Shown one piece after another: positions 20,621 to 34,119 of a stretch of 64,000 nt of DNA. Position 1 is the stretch's first letter, and the number at the start of each line of letters is the position of its first letter. The position numbers were made by a program, and so were the translations under genes. Source of the DNA: Euborellia annulipes (Eukaryota > Arthropoda > Insecta > Dermaptera > Anisolabididae); NCBI GenBank assembly GCA_023213315.1, contig JAKCPI010000807.1, positions 1 through 64,000 on the forward strand, read 5' to 3'. The notes beneath the pieces are model-generated. The model made no database searches and had not been told where the DNA came from. It saw only the letters and a list, made by a program, of their open reading frames with translations.

Positions 20621-21322
20621 ATTTTTATATATTTTTATATGATAAAACTGGTAGGGAGAGAGGCCGTGTTCGCGGTTTATGATACAGGAGAATCACGATT
20701 ATTTTGCATTTAAATCACTAAATCCATCTCTACGCTGACTTTGCAAAAACACACTTTTTGATTATTGACAGCCAGCTCTGAAGATGGCCTAGACCTCGGG
20801 TAGAAACGTCGGCCTTGAGGGCGAGAATTGAAATAAAAGAATATTTGGCTGCAATTGTCTTGTATTTTTCTGAATCCGAATTTTTTCTAGGGATCTAGGG
20901 AAAAAATTATTTGGCCAAAATGGCATACAAATGCCAAAGACCAATAAATAAAAAATTATTTACTATTCTCAAATAAAAAAAAAAATAGATCAATATTCCC
21001 TCAACGACCTGTTATCTTTAAAAAAAAAGTCAAATGAAAGAAATTTAAGAATCCGATCTAAAAATAGGATTTAGAATTAGAAGATCACTGCAGATCACTC
21101 CAGGATCTACTGGAAGATCCTTTTTTGAAGATCTGAGAATCGGATGGTTGATTCGGGCCCCATCACTGGAATCTCTAGGTAGTACAAAGAGAAATTATAA
21201 TAAAAAAGCCTCAAGGAGATCTTTGAATTAGTCTTATTCTTTTTCAATCCTCGCCTTATTCCCGTGGTGCGGGGTCGTCTAACCAAACTCTTTCCCCCAT
21301 TCCCACTTATCATTTATTTTTG
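20621..21322. other. Intergenic DNA with a solitary hammerhead-like motif
   Basis: CTGAAGATGG...AGAAACGTCGG spans 20777-20810 on the plus strand, with a short ACC-TCG-GGT hairpin inside. No gene is supported. The overlapping minus-strand frames at 21107-21511 run into the SINE at 21409 and repeat D. Confidence 0.4.
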
Positions 21323-21640
21323 TGACCGGGAAAGATAGAACAGGCAGGACCGTCGCATGGTCTGGCGCCTGTTGAAAATATAGGAAGAGACAGACAAAGA
21401 ACAAAAGGGCTGGATGTAGGGGTTAGCGTGCCTCGTATACCAAAAGTCGCGGGTTCGGAACCCAGGCAGTCCGATGAATTTATTTAAGCCATTTGGTATC
21501 CAAATCGTCAAAGTCTTATATGGACGGAGGTGCCGAAAAGACTGTGTGTATGTGAGTGGGAATGGGAAAAAAAATTAGAACTGTCTGTCCCAGTTCGGGA
21601 AGCTCGTGGTCGCCATTCATGAACTCTAAGCGAAAGATCT
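21323..21640 (+). repeat. Repeat family D, split by a SINE-A
   Basis: The sequence runs from GACCGGGAAAGATAGAACAGG through GTCGCATGGTCTGGCGCCTG to AGCTCGTGGTCGCCATTC. It matches the copies at 25535-25700 and 36335-36812. The SINE-A 21409-21577 interrupts it. Its class is unknown. Confidence 0.7.
21409..21577 (+). mobile_element. SINE-A copy, internally shortened
   Basis: A tRNA-like head with the B box variant GGTTCGGAACCC (21452) is joined to the body with the core TATATGGACGGAGGTGCCGA. The ATGCCTGGACCCC segment seen in full copies is missing. Confidence 0.7.
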
Positions 21641-22732
21641 TTGAATAAGTATCTTAAGAAAAATTTTAATAATTATAATAATTAAAAAAAAAAAGTAAAA
21701 TTCTTCTCACTATTTTTCTTATGAAAGTTTCTGAATATTGGCTAAAGTATTTAATTTTTTTTAATTAAAATACATGAAAATAATAAAAATTTAATTTATA
21801 AAGTTTCATTGAAGACAAGGGCTTGGGTCTCCCGAGAACCCCCTTCTTTTTCTTTTATCTTTCAAAAAAAAATCCCTAATTATTAAAGTATTAAGGTATT
21901 TTAGAAAATGGCCTTAGAAGTAAATTTACTTCAATTTTCCTTAAAAAAAAAATTCTCATATAAGAGGTAATATAATATCCAAAAAAACAAAGAAATAACT
22001 AATATAATTATATGCCAAAGACATTTTAGAAAAGGCAAATTAAAAATTTGACAATCTCATATTACAACACAATCTAATTATAAAAATAAATATAAAACAA
22101 CAAACAATATTAAAATGTTGTTGTTGTTGTGGTTGTTGGTGTTGTCATTCCATTTTTTTTTTTAAACAAAGTTAGTTATTTCATCAAAATTGGGTTAAAG
22201 AGAACGAAAATGTTTTATTTTTTTCTCATTCTCTTGTGCAATGTCATCATCTTTGTGGTTTCCTTTTTTAAACTCCCCCTACTCCTCCTGCTCATCCTGC
22301 TCATCTTCATAAAAGAGCAACGAAACGAAATTCTGCTTAACTTGCTTCGGGCTCATATTTTAATTCGCTTTTGTTCTCCTCTTATTTTTTTTAATATTAT
22401 TTTTAATTCAGATATATAAAAAAAAATCATATAGACTATGTTTTTTTTTAATACAATATCTTGGCATGAGTTTGTGTCTTGTGAGTAGAAAAAATTTAAT
22501 TTTTTCTAAATGGCTGATTTCAAAATCATGAATTTGTTTCTGATCTATATAAAGGAAAAAAATTATTATGCAAAGAAAAATCAAAAGTCATTGCAACGGA
22601 GGAAAATTGTAGACACGAGAAAAAAAAGCACTGAATAAAAAAACAATGTAACCCTCTTTAAAGTTTGTTATAAAGCTCAAAAATTTCTTATAAATACACT
22701 GATTTTTGTGATTGTTATATTTTAATTTATAC
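21641..22732. other. AT-rich intergenic DNA
   Basis: No gene is supported. A TTG repeat lies at about 22117-22140. The plus-strand frame at 22129-22419 is hydrophobic because of T-rich codons and has no start or splice context. Confidence 0.4.
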
Positions 22733-22865
22733 AGTGGAATCCCGATAATTCGTATCTCCCGATAATTCGTACAAACTTGCTGGTCCCCAGAAATAATCCC
22801 GATAACTAGTATAAACAAACAATGCATTTCAGTCCCCTCGGTAATTATTATAAGTATTATTTTTA
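22733..22865 (+). mobile_element. pogo/Tigger-like terminal fragment
   Basis: ACAGTGGAATCCCGATAATT followed by repeated CCCGATAA(T/C)TNGTA words resembles the ends of pogo/Tigger-type elements, which carry CAGT-starting inverted repeats with subterminal repeats. A matching opposite end was not found. Confidence 0.5.
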
Positions 22866-23000
22866 TGCTCGAGGTCACTTAATCAAAAATCTTTGTTATT
22901 AATTTAATTTTTTGCTACGAATATCTGTTATTTTGATATTGTTGTATAAAACGTTAAGTACATTTGAACCCCTATAGCCGCCGGTAAAAGGAATAATAAA

Positions 23001-23688
23001 AAATCTGGTGTGACTGGCGCACAGCACACAACTTTCTCTTACCTTCGGTAATCGAAAGTTGTGTTCTGTGCTTGTCACCCAGATTTTTTGTGTCGACATG
23101 TATTTAGTTTCCGACAGTATGGTACATTCGATTTTCAAGATGTAAAATTTATAAGTATGGCAAAATGTTTATATTTTGTTACCATGGCAACCATTTCTCC
23201 TATCTTTTCTATGGAGAACAAGAGTAAAGTGGTCTTCAGAAGATTTCAATCACAAAATGAGAATATACATTTGAAAGAGCACCTAAAAAATAATTGATTT
23301 TTGAATTTAAAAAAAAATCGTTGGAGCAAATTTTGAGAAAATCGAAAAAAACTGAAAAATTGCATCAGTAAAGTACTAGTACTTTTTGGCCAATTTTGTT
23401 GAAAAGCTTCGTGTCACGTCCCATGGGGGTGCCTAACTTAAATATAAAATTTCAACCTCCTAGCTCTTTTCGTTCTTGAGATATTTTGTTCACAGACAGA
23501 CACACAGACAGACAGACAGACAGACAGACACACAGACAGACAGACCATATCGCGAAAACCACTTTTTTGGATTCAGGAGACCTCAAAACGTGAAGATCCA
23601 TCAAAATCTCGACATCGAATTTTTGACATGAAACCAATACTTTCTCTCTCTATATATTAACATATATATATAGAGGTAAGAGAAAGTA
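23001..23688 (-). mobile_element. HINE-like element, complete
   Basis: A 688-bp copy. On the minus strand it starts TACTTTCTCTTACC, has a CTGT-type (CAGA on plus) microsatellite at 23494-23544, the body with a perfect X-box (23178-23191), and the terminal hairpin ending CACCAGATTTTT. Confidence 0.9.
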
Positions 23689-23992
23689 AAAAAAAATTAT
23701 TTTTTTTTTATTCTTTGAAATGTTAATAATACTTAGGTCTATATACATAATGTTTCAATTAGACAGTATGGAAATTTAATGTTTTAAAAAATTTATTCAT
23801 ATAAACTCGAGTTTCTAAACAGAATGTTTGTTTGTTTTTTACTTTCTCTTACCTATGTATATATGTAATATATATATAGAGAGAAAGTATTGGATTCATG
23901 TCAAAAATTCGATGTCGAGATTTTGATGGATCTTCACGTTTTGAGGTCCCCTGAATCCAAAAAACTGGTTTTCGCGACATGGTCGGGGGGGG

Positions 23993-24110
<118 letters not shown>

Positions 24111-24201
24111 TCAATTTTAAGCATGAAGGAATTGAGCTAGGAGGTTGAAATTTTATAATTAAGTTAAACACCCCCTGGGACCGGAAAAATAAGCTTTTAA
24201 T

Positions 24202-24602
24202 TAGGAACCGACCGAATATTCGGTTTCGGTTACGGTTTCGGCCAGTTTCGGCCAAAAATCATGGTTTCGGCCGTAGTTTCGGTTTCGGCCAAAAAGTGGC
24301 CGAACCTTTCGGCCGGCCGAAACCAGAGTCTGAAAAAATGGGGTGAGACTCGCATGCAAAAAAAAAAAAGGTCAAATAATTTGCTCTTGAGGGAGAAAAA
24401 TTTTAGTCTCCCTAAAAAAAGGTAAAATGATTTTCACGGGAGGGAAAAAAATTCAAAAAAAAAAAAAGTAAAATGAAAAAAAATTTTTATAGGAAATACA
24501 AGTTTCGGTTTCGGTTACGGTTTCGGCCGAAACTAAGGTTGAGGCCGAATATTCGGTTTCGGTTTCGGTTTCGGCTGAAAATCTTGTTTCGGTCGGACCC
24601 TA
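24202..24602. mobile_element. Non-autonomous hAT-like element (family hAT-1)
   Basis: TAGGAACCGACCGAA and its imperfect inverse mark the ends. CTTTTAAT is duplicated at 24194-24201 and 24603-24610, and uninterrupted HINE copies show the empty site. It is close in sequence to 3302-3697. TTTCGG words fill both subterminal regions. Confidence 0.92.
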
Positions 24603-25027
24603 CTTTTAATCGAAATCGGCCAAAGAGTACTAGTACTTTACTGATGTACTTTTTCAGTTTTTTTCGATTTTCTCAAAATTTGCTCCAACGATTTTTTTTA
24701 AATTCAAAAATCAATTATTTTTTAGATGCTCTTTCAAATGTATATTCTCATTTTGCGATTGAAATCTTCTGAAGACCACTTTACTCTTGTATTTCATAGG
24801 GAAGATAGGAGAAATGGTTGCCATGGTAACAAAATATAAATATTTTCCCATACTTATAAATTTTACATCTGAATTCATGTTCCATACTGTCGGGAACTAA
24901 AACATGTCGACACAAAAAATCTGGTGTGACAAGCACAGAACACAACTTTCGATTACCGAAGGTAAGAGAAAGTTGTGTGCTGTGCGCCAGTCACACCAGA
25001 TTTTTTTTATTTGTTTAAGAACTTTTT

Positions 25028-25270
25028 GGCAAGTAGGTAGCGTGCCTACCTCTTATACCAAACGTCGCGGGTTCGGACCCAGGCAGTCCGATGACTTTAT
25101 TTAAGCCATTTAGATACCAAGTGGCTTAAATAGAAATGCCTGAACCCCAAATTGATATATTAATTACAACGGTTATCGTCAAAGTCTTAAATGGCGTAAG
25201 TTGTCGAAAAAACTGTGGTGTGAGTGTGAATGAGAAAAAAGTGTGAATGTTTAAAAAAAAAAAAAAAAAT
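25028..25270 (+). mobile_element. SINE-A copy
   Basis: Inserted directly 3' of the HINE hairpin T run. It shows the tRNA-like head, B box GGTTCGGACCC (25070-25080), the body, the core (near 25187) and a long A tail. The first bases of the head are missing. Confidence 0.75.
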
Positions 25271-25351
25271 CTAGTCATGACTTGGGTCCCATGGGGGGGG
25301 GAGTTGAACCCCCAAGCCCCCCCCCCCCCTGGCTACGCCTATGATAACTTT
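25271..25351 (+). mobile_element. hAT-like terminal fragment
   Basis: CCCCCTGGCTACGCCTATG at the right is the inverse of a CATAGGCGTAGCCAGG end, preceded by G and C runs typical of these MITEs. A left end was not found. Confidence 0.45.
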
Positions 25352-26858
25352 TGACCGTTGGCTTTCGTTGAAACATTTTGTAAAATAAATTATACAATGC
25401 ACTAGGCTATTTGTTTAAGAATATTTATTAATTATAAATTAACAGCTAATACGCATTTCGACTCTCATCATCAGAAAGGATTTATTTAACTACTGACATG
25501 AGTGTTGAAATGTGGATCAAGTTAATGTAGAAAGTGGCTTTTTGCGACCGGAAGAAATAGAACAGGCTGACCCGTCGCACAGTCTGACGCCTGTTGAAAA
25601 TATAGAATGAAGGGACAGACATGTAAAGAACAGAAGGACTGCCAGTCCCAGCTCGGGTAGCTCGTGGTCGCCATCCACGTACCCACAATATGTGGGCCCC
25701 TGAGCATAATGTTATTTATATACATAGGCTATTGTAAAATTACCAAACTTTTGAATAAACTATTAACAACTCTTTTTGCTAAAAAAAACTCCAATGCAAC
25801 TGAAAATGGCATGATTAAATCGGCCGAAACTTTTTCCGAAAAAGGAGTTTAATTTAATAGACGTATGTGGATAAGTTTATAATTAATATTTTGATATACG
25901 TACACCTATAACCTAGTGTATAATTGTATGATATGTATTATATGTTGATATGTTGGCTGTCTTTATAAATTTTATTTAAGTATGATTGAAAATTTAAACT
26001 TCCATTAGTAAAAAAAAAAATCATAAAAAGCGCAGGTGTTGAAGTTTTTTTCAGTTTACAAAAGCATATTATCATTCACCATAAAATATTTCAGTGGTTA
26101 AATAAAAATTGAAAACCAATTCAAACGAAACATATTTTTATACTAAACATAAAATAAATTCGCACAGGTTGTAATTTCAATTAGTCTCCTGACGTTATTT
26201 AAAAAAAAAAAAAAATGCTGACTTTTATTTACGTCAATAAATTGAATAGAAAGTGAGAGAAGTGTGAGTAGATTATTGGAACATCACTCGAAACTAAATT
26301 TTATTCATTCCTATTTGCCTTTATTTTGTATAACAGGTCAATTAGCCAACCAGGAGGTATTTTTGTTTGATTGTTCTTCTTTAATAGATTGCCGAACAAA
26401 CGCATACAGAGACAGAGAGACACACAGGAAGAGGAGGAATATCAAATTAAATTCAAAGTTCAAATGAGAGTAGAGGACTGGGGCGTGACGAGTACCACGA
26501 GGGGGTGGGGTTTAGGGTGGTTGTTCAAGTTGTTCGTTAATGCGATAGTCCCACCCTCTCTGTCTATTCCTAAACTCCTCCTTCCTCTCTTGTTCAATTC
26601 TCTCGATCATTCATAATAATAGTACTCTGAATCCGAATTAGGAATTCTAAACTATTTCACTTTAAAATCAACCTCGAAAGATGAAAAGATAGAAGAGACT
26701 TGTTTCATTATTATTATTATATTATTACTTCAGATTTTCTATTTTAGAATATTTATTGTCTGATTAAATACAATATTTTAAAATTGGGTTTTATAAATAA
26801 ATAGCATCACTTCACTGATTCCGCGGACTGAAGTTATACAGTAAAAATTTTATTAATT
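25352..26858. other. Intergenic DNA outside repeat D
   Basis: A hammerhead-like fragment lies on the minus strand at about 25452-25476 (CTGATGATGAGAGTCGAAATG). An AT-rich stretch follows, then a more complex GC-richer segment at 26460-26600. Two overlapping frames (26264-26616) were examined and lack convincing splice or start signals. Confidence 0.35.
25535..25700 (+). repeat. Repeat family D, uninterrupted copy
   Basis: The best-preserved member: GCGACCGGAAGAAATAGAAC through GTCGCACAGTCTGACGCCTG to AGCTCGTGGTCGCCATCCAC. It has no open frame or terminal repeats that would classify it. Confidence 0.7.
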
Positions 26859-27906
26859 TTACTTTCTCTTGTCTATATATAGAAAGTATTGTATTCATGT
26901 AAAAAATTCGATTTCAAGATTTTGATGGAAATACACATTTTGGGGTCCCCTGAATTTAAGTCTCGCAAAATGGACTGTCTGCGGATAATCAAAATAATGC
27001 AAGAAGGGAATACAATTCGAGGTTGAAATTTCATATTTAAACGTGGAATCACGCGGTGCATTTTTGCCAGCATATATGAAACATTCATGCTAGCAAAAAT
27101 GCCAGCTAGAGGGCCCGCCACATGCAGCCAGTGAGTGTATGGCATCAAGCTTGTTTAAAATTAGAACATGTTCAATAGAACTAACTGCTCAAAACCTGTT
27201 CCAAAACCTGCACTTAGATAAAAGCTCGAAAGGGTCATAACGATAAAGACATACCCAGGGGAGAACCGTGTGAAATACACTGCATGCATGCACAAACACA
27301 CCATGTGAATTGTCCTTAAGTTAGATTCTCTCCTGAGTCGCGTAAATAAGCTTTTAAATTAAATTGGCCAAAGAGTACTATAGTACTCTTGAGGGTTAAA
27401 GAGTACTAGTACTTTCGCAAATTTTTTCGATTTTTTCGCTCAAACGATTTTGATTAAAATTCATAAATCACTTATTTTTTAGATGCTCTTTAAAATGTAC
27501 ATTCACATTTTGCCCTCAAAAGTGTTTGAAGCGCACTTTACTCTTGTACTTCATAGGAAAGAATGATTGCCATGGTATAGATATTTTTAACCCTTTTCGG
27601 CTACTGAGGCCATTTAGGGGTTTGAATTTATTAAATAAAATTTTAATACAAGGTATCAATGGCTACCGGGGGACGTTCCACGAGCTGGGGTCAACAATCC
27701 GAGCTTTCGCCGCTCTTAGTATCACTTAACAACGACTTAGCAATGATTGTGGTGACTGTTGCTCTTCTTCGTTTACAGGTTCCAGGGATAAAAATATAAA
27801 TATTTTTCTTTTTAAATTTTACACCTTGAATTCTAATGTCCTGCCGAAAACTAAAGAACACAACAAAGTAAGAGAAAGTGTGCGACCATACTCCAGATTT
27901 TTTTAT
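26859..27906 (+). mobile_element. HINE-like element, old and rearranged
   Basis: The 5' end (TACTTTCTCTTG variant), 5' block and body are recognisable. The microsatellite zone is replaced by about 350 bp of unique sequence (26985-27330). A further insertion at 27588-27780 begins with the SINE core in inverse orientation (TTTTCGGCTACTGAGGCCAT). The 3' hairpin is eroded, with a deletion in one arm. Confidence 0.7.
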
Positions 27907-28595
27907 TAATTAAATGATATTTTGAGGTTAAGAGTCAGGGTGACTTAATTTCAAATAAAGACATACTCTATTTAATTAAACTTGAGTATTGGATGAGTGG
28001 AATTAGAGTTGGGACGACCCGGTGTTCTTTTTTGACTCGGCTTTCTACGTATTAATAATAATTATTTAATACTTTTAATACTAATACAGCTCCATATAAT
28101 AAATAATGATAAATCAAATTTTCATTAATAAATATGATTTGTTTGACTTTTATAATTCAAATCAAAAGATGAGTTTGTTTTTTTTTTTTTCATTATACAA
28201 ATGAAATACTGTATAATAGAAATTCATTTGATAAATTTTATTATTCATTATCCAAATATTAATAAAAATTCTTTATAAACGTAAGCAATAACGCTTATAT
28301 TAAAAAAATAAAAAAAAAAAAAAAAAAAAAAACATTTTCTCTCTTGGAGGAGACGAAAGAATTTCTTCTTTTTTACTGAATAAATAAACGTCATTCAGTA
28401 AAAAGATTCAAATGTCAAATATTGATCATAACGAAGGTCTGAAGGGCGGAAAGAAAAAAAAATCCAAGGTGAAGAGGAAAAAAAAATGAAAGAAAATAAA
28501 AATTACTAAAATTGTTACTATTAAGGAAAACATTTCACTTGCAATATAACTATACTTACTTGAATTTTTTTCTTTCAATCATTAAAATTTTTCGG
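27907..28595. other. AT-rich intergenic DNA
   Basis: No gene. A22 homopolymer at 28311-28332. Confidence 0.45.
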
Positions 28596-28770
28596 GGCCT
28601 CTGGGTCTTAGCACAGTGGTAGAGTTCTCGTGTGCTAAGAGAAGGGGGGAATCCTGATTCTTGGACTATTATTTATTTCAATTGGTAACATTTCAAGAAA
28701 TAAATAAAGAGGGTGTCTAAATGGCCTCGAATGCCGAAAAAGCCTCTAAATAAAAAAAATAAATATTTTT
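28596..28770 (+). mobile_element. SINE-B copy
   Basis: The tRNA-like head holds an A-box-like AGCACAGTGGTAGAGTTC, but the B box is eroded (GGGAATCCTG). The body has TTATTTCAATTGG words, the core TAAATGGCCTCGAATGCCGA and the tail CTCTAAATAAA. Confidence 0.65.
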
Positions 28771-29981
28771 CATTTGACTCGTCAGATTTAGACGCATAAA
28801 ATTTCAATAGAATTGGAAAAATTTTATTTTGCTGTAATGGCTCATTTTCAACTTCACCTTCTTTATATTCTTTATGACATCACTGACGAGAGGTATATAT
28901 TTAATTATTTTTTTTTTTATGTAACTTTAATAATATTTTTTTACAAAATTAGACATCTCCAGAACCTGTTCAAGGGAGGATGCAATAGATATAATATTAC
29001 AGCCTTCATAAGAGGGTGTCTTATTTTTATTTTTACTTTAACAAAAATTAACAATTTTTTCCAATTTTAAAATTTCAACCAACTAAATTAATATCAAAAT
29101 GAATTTTATTTTAAATAAGGTAGTATGGAAAAATAAAAATATTTGGGGTATAAAAGAAGTTCGTAACAGGACACGACTGCCTTAGGGCCTGACGATCGAT
29201 CACTGTTAAGGGTCGTATTTGCGAGCTATTTGTCAGAAACAAAATATTTTATGAATATTGATAAACAATTTATTTTATTTAAAATTAAATTAGTAATTTA
29301 ATTTTTTAGTAGGGATGAATTATACTCTCCATTTCCTGGTTACACGATATAGAATTAATTGGATAATTTTATGTTTATTTAAAGAGAGGAAAAAATATAC
29401 CCAAATTAATTCCTACATTTCTTAAAATCATTATCATTACTATATATAAAGCGCTAGTCTCTCATTTCCGTCGTATTTGTCTGTTTACCACTCTCTCCCG
29501 CTAATTGGCCAGAGACAGATGAAGCGGAGTCAGAGAGGGTAATTTAAAACTTTAAAATTTTGCAATTGCTCGCCGAAAGCGAGTGAGCATGAATAAATTG
29601 ATGCATTTGCTCGCCAAAGGCGAGCTCCCTTGCTTCGGGAGAGCATCCCCCTGGCAAGTGGCAAACCCCACCGAAGGCGTATTGTATTAAATATTTAAAT
29701 TATCCTTAGCAAAACTAATTTGGCACGGATGCTTAAGAAGGAAGTACTTGACAAACTAATATTAATGATTGATACCATAACAATCTCTGAAAAATATTAA
29801 AACAAAGTTATAAAATCATCAGTAACAATAATCAGTAGAAAAAGTAGCAACAAATTTGGGAGTATAAAATTTTAATTCGTTAGGAAACTAACTCCTTTCA
29901 CCTGCTGATGAACCAATAAAGAAAACTTTATCTTGCAACCTCCCCTCATGCCCGGATTATATACTACCACTGTATAAAAAT

Positions 29982-30014
<33 letters not shown>

Positions 30015-30583
30015 CATTAAAATTCATTTGAATTGTTTTAGTTATATAAAGATCGCATATATATGAGAATCAGTATATGTGCTTGTGTTTGTGTGTTCGA
30101 TCCTCGGTTTTAATTTAATCCTTGAATATGTATGTGAATAGTAAGTGTCTAGAAAAGTACACATTTAGATGAGAGACACACACAATCTGTATTTAAGGGC
30201 CATTTTAAAGACCAAAAGCACACAACTTGAAAACGCAAACGATTCAAATAGAATTAAGCTAATCCGTTTCGGTTCAACACACACACGAGAGAGAGTGATA
30301 GTGGTAGTGGGGGAAATTGCACACAAACAAATTAAATAGAAAGAGATAAAAAAAAGAAAAAGAAAAAAATTCTCACTCTTGGATTTTTAATTTCTCTTAG
30401 AATGCGTATGCCTAAAGAATTTAAAAAAAGTAAAAAAGGATTCAGATTGAAATTTCTATTTAGATATTCTTCTCACAGAAAAACATTAAGTAGATGTCAT
30501 ATCTGTTTTTCTCTTTTGTTCCTTCTGTTTTGAGCGCAAACTGCTCAACTACAAAATAATATGTCTATATTTTGTAACACTTA
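28771..30583. other. Intergenic DNA
   Basis: No gene is supported. 29570-29690 is a GC-rich repeat fragment with CGCCGAAAGCGAG/CGCCAAAGGCGAG words similar to 44880-44945. An A29 homopolymer lies at 29986-30014. AC/GA repeats lie near 30275-30295. Confidence 0.4.
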
Positions 30584-31007
30584 CAGGTCTATTCTCTAAA
30601 AACAGACGTTAAAATTTAAAATAAACAAATGGGTGTTAAAAAGTAATGTAGAACATCAGCGTTAAAAAAAATGCTATTCTCTAAACAAAGTTTTAACAGC
30701 GACGTTAACATGATGCTTTTATTTCAAAGCTATCAAAATCATAACCTTACTTTTTTTGTTAAGAACCCCATGTTTATTTTAAACTCGACGTTCAAATATT
30801 AAAACCACCTCCTAGATATGTCATTAATTTTTAACACTATCTACTAAATGTTAACGCTTTGGCTTTAAATTGTTGTTTACAGAATAGCTATTTGAGACAA
30901 GGAAGTAATTTTGAATAGCATTTTTAACGCTGATTGTTTTTACATTACTTTTTAACACCCATTTGTTTATTTTAAATTTTAACGTCTGTTTTTAGAGAAT
31001 AGACCTG
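30584..31007. mobile_element. PIF/Harbinger-like MITE
   Basis: The long inverted ends (about 65 bp) begin CAGGTCTATTCTCTAAAAAC. TTA is duplicated at 30581-30583 and 31008-31010, the usual 3-bp target of this superfamily. The 424-bp interior is non-coding. A right-end fragment lies at 54132-54226, and a left-end trace lies at about 51758-51774. Confidence 0.8.
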
Positions 31008-31465
31008 TTAGAGAGTTGCGTCCATTGGAGTAATAGTGCTTTTCAAGTTTAATATTATAATTTTATTTTTTAATTCGTTTAAGGTTTTTTCTGCATCGTA
31101 GGCCATTTGAATGGCATCAAATTCAATTAAAAATAAAATTCCTCGCCTGGGACGGGATGCGAAACCTTGACTTTTGGTATCAGAAGTCAATGCTCTATAG
31201 ACCTTAAACAAATAAAAACAAAAATTACCTCTTTAATTATCAACCCAACAAGATTTTTCATATTTATCAGATAAGAATTTGTGCTTTCTTTCCTAACAAA
31301 ATTTTACTAATTTTAACAAAAAAATAATATCCTTTTGGAGAATATGTTGAAAATACTAAAATTGATTCTATTGACGATTGATTAAATCTCAACAATGACA
31401 TCATAAGGCCAGTATTATTGTTAAGTCAAGTACTATATAATAAATATATAATATTCTATTACTGT

Positions 31466-31616
31466 AGATATTGCCATTATGAGATGTGAACAAGAATAGA
31501 CGTTATTAATTTGTGTCAGGTTAACCAGAGTAATATGTTAACGTTATATTTAAGTAAATTTAACCAGGATAATTAATAACGTCTATTCTTGTTCGCATCT
31601 CATAGAGGCAATATCT
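31466..31616. mobile_element. Small inverted-repeat element
   Basis: Arms of about 45 bp (AGATATTGCC...AACAAGAATAGACGTTATTAAT and inverse) enclose about 60 bp. Both arms are nearly identical, so the element is young. No coding capacity. Confidence 0.75.
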
Positions 31617-31858
31617 AAATGAATTCATGTTTTTTTTTTGTTTTTTTTTATATTTTACTTAAATATAACGCTAGCCTGAAGATGTCATTGTAAGACAAAA
31701 TCGGTCGCCAATAGAATAAATTTTAATAGAGATTATATTTTATAAATACAATACTCTTTTCAATACAATGATTACATTAGACATGGAGTAATTCATTGAA
31801 TACATTTGTAGAAAAGTTTACTAGATTTTTAATCTACTTTTATTTAACTTTGGCAATG

Positions 31859-32112
31859 CCCGAGTAAAAATGATTAAAAAATGATCGAAGGATACACACG
31901 CCCGCAGCAGGTCTGCATAGTGAACTTTGAGGGACACACGGGGGTACACACGCCCCCACCAGGGACACATACAGTAGATCGAAAGTGACCAGAAGAAAAA
32001 TGTATGTCCCTGGTGTGGGCGTGTGTTTCCCTGTGTGTCCCTCAAGGTTCACTATGCAGACCTGCTGCGGGCGTGTGATTCTTCGATCATTTTTTAATCA
32101 TTTTTACTCGGG
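31859..32112. mobile_element. Foldback MITE, relative of 3755-4002
   Basis: The ends are CCCGAGTAAAAATGATT and inverse, with the same internal GCAGGTCTGCATAGTGAAC pair and the central GATCGAAAGTGACCAGAAG word. The arms are better matched than in the 3755 copy. A weak hammerhead-like CTGAAGATG word lies 180 bp upstream (31676). Confidence 0.82.
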
Positions 32113-34119
32113 TACGCACTTTAAAAAAAGGTTCTTAAGTATATCAATATAACAACTGTGTACGAGAGCGTAAAGGCATTGACAAATAAAGAACAAAACC
32201 AAAAGCTCGAGTTCAAATCTCTCGAGAAACAACTTTTTTTTTCTCGAGGCTTGGATCGACCATCCATTTTTTGTTTACCTTCGTAGGCTCCAAAAATAGT
32301 TATCAATTCTTAAAGGAGTTCAAAAGCAAAAACGACAGATAAAATGAAAAATTTTAATGTACCAGTAAGATAACTGAATAAGGAAATAAATTATATTGAC
32401 ACACGCTCCCTCAAAACAAAACAAGGGAACTACGCTCCCTAAATTAATATTAAATAAATAAAATTCAATTAATGGTTGGTATATTGAAAAGCCGATTATA
32501 AAAATAATGATAAAATATTACTAGGCCTATTATCAATTTTATATTACAATATATTTGTTTAAACAAATCAACTGATTAAGAGTGTTTTTTGAATTTTGTT
32601 GTTTAAAAATCGATTTGGTTGTGATCCTATTATATATATTAAATACATTAATTAAATTAAATAATTTTTAGAGTTTGAGAGTATCAAATTAGCTCCAGCT
32701 AACCATAACCAAACAATAAGAATATTATTAATTATAACATTGAGAGAAAAAAAGGAGGATGGGTAGAAGAATAGGAATATTTATACAAGGAAAGAGAACA
32801 AATTTCTCGCTATTATAATTTTACAAAGAGTCAATTTTATTTAAACTTGGTTGAATGGAGAGGGAGAGAGAGAGAGTGAGGGCTTTTGTTCATTCATTGT
32901 TCAGACTGAAATTACCAACATTTAATTAACATAAGATGGTGATTTTATCTTAATGCATTTACCACTCAACTCTTTTACAACAACATTCCAATTTGTGCTT
33001 ATTTTATAATTGTTATTATTATACACTTATTATATTCAAATTCAAATGAAGCCCTTTTTATAAATGGTCATCCTTCTTTTTTCTCTTATAAAAAAAATTA
33101 GGAAAAAATTTTTTTTTTAAATAAATAAAACCTTTTTCTTATCAGATATATATACGCCATAGAATGAGTGGTCGAAACTCTGGTTTGTAATTTTTTACAA
33201 ATAAACCAGAGTTAAACCGAAAATAAATTTTCAATAGTCACATCTATAAACTGCAAGTATGGATCTACTCCAGCAAACCCACAACACAATTTTCAATATA
33301 TGCCAGGCAACGGAGTATAATTCATATCTACGGGAAATACAGTCTAACTTCAGAGATCTATGAAATCCATTCCTCCATGAAATTATCAATAGACACATAG
33401 AAACAATAGTCAAATCCGCAGTATATTTCCTCTTAAAAAATTATTAACAACTTTTGAACATTTTCTGTTTTAACACAATCACCATCAATTTGCTTATTTT
33501 CTATGTATCTCCCCATATATTGTTGCATTATTAAACTTCTCAAGATTTATGCACAGGGTATCAATAATAATTACACAGGACAACAAAAAACAAAAATTAT
33601 TTTTGGTGCATTGAAATTTACAGGGTATATGGTGAGCGGTATTCCAAAAATGCCATCAGTCCCCGGCAGCTTGGAGAAAAATATTTATTTATTTTAAATG
33701 ATCCATTAAAAAAAAAAAATTGAATAAAAACAACTTTTTGATTGGATTTATTTGCAAACATGTTTTTCTAATGTTTATTTTCTATTATGTTTTTCTTAAA
33801 TGTATTTTCTATTATGTTCTTATTATAATATTCTTTTATATGCTATGTTTATAAAAATTTGTACGGAGATCAAAAAATTGAAGGGCTGAATGGCTCCGAG
33901 CTACAGTCGAGAAATAAAGAAAAAAAAACTTTTGGATTTTTAAAAATATAAATAAATAATTATTATTGACACCCTGTACATCAAAGTTTTTATAATTAAG
34001 GATGATTCTTTAATGTCTAATAAAAAGTTCTAATTGATCAAATTAATTTTAAAATCAATAGTTCTATTATTAGTCTATTAATTTTAAAGATGGACTCTAA
34101 ATTAGTAGATTTTAGAATT
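32113..34119. other. AT-rich intergenic DNA
   Basis: No gene is supported. A perfect hairpin AACTCTGGTTT/AAACCAGAGTT lies at 33176-33213. GA repeats occur near 32857-32875. Confidence 0.4.

Noticed and set aside
26264..26616. Overlapping frames of 67 and 81 residues
   Set aside because: A possible acceptor (TATAACAG) exists, but no donor in phase, and residue make-up follows the local GA- and T-rich tracts.
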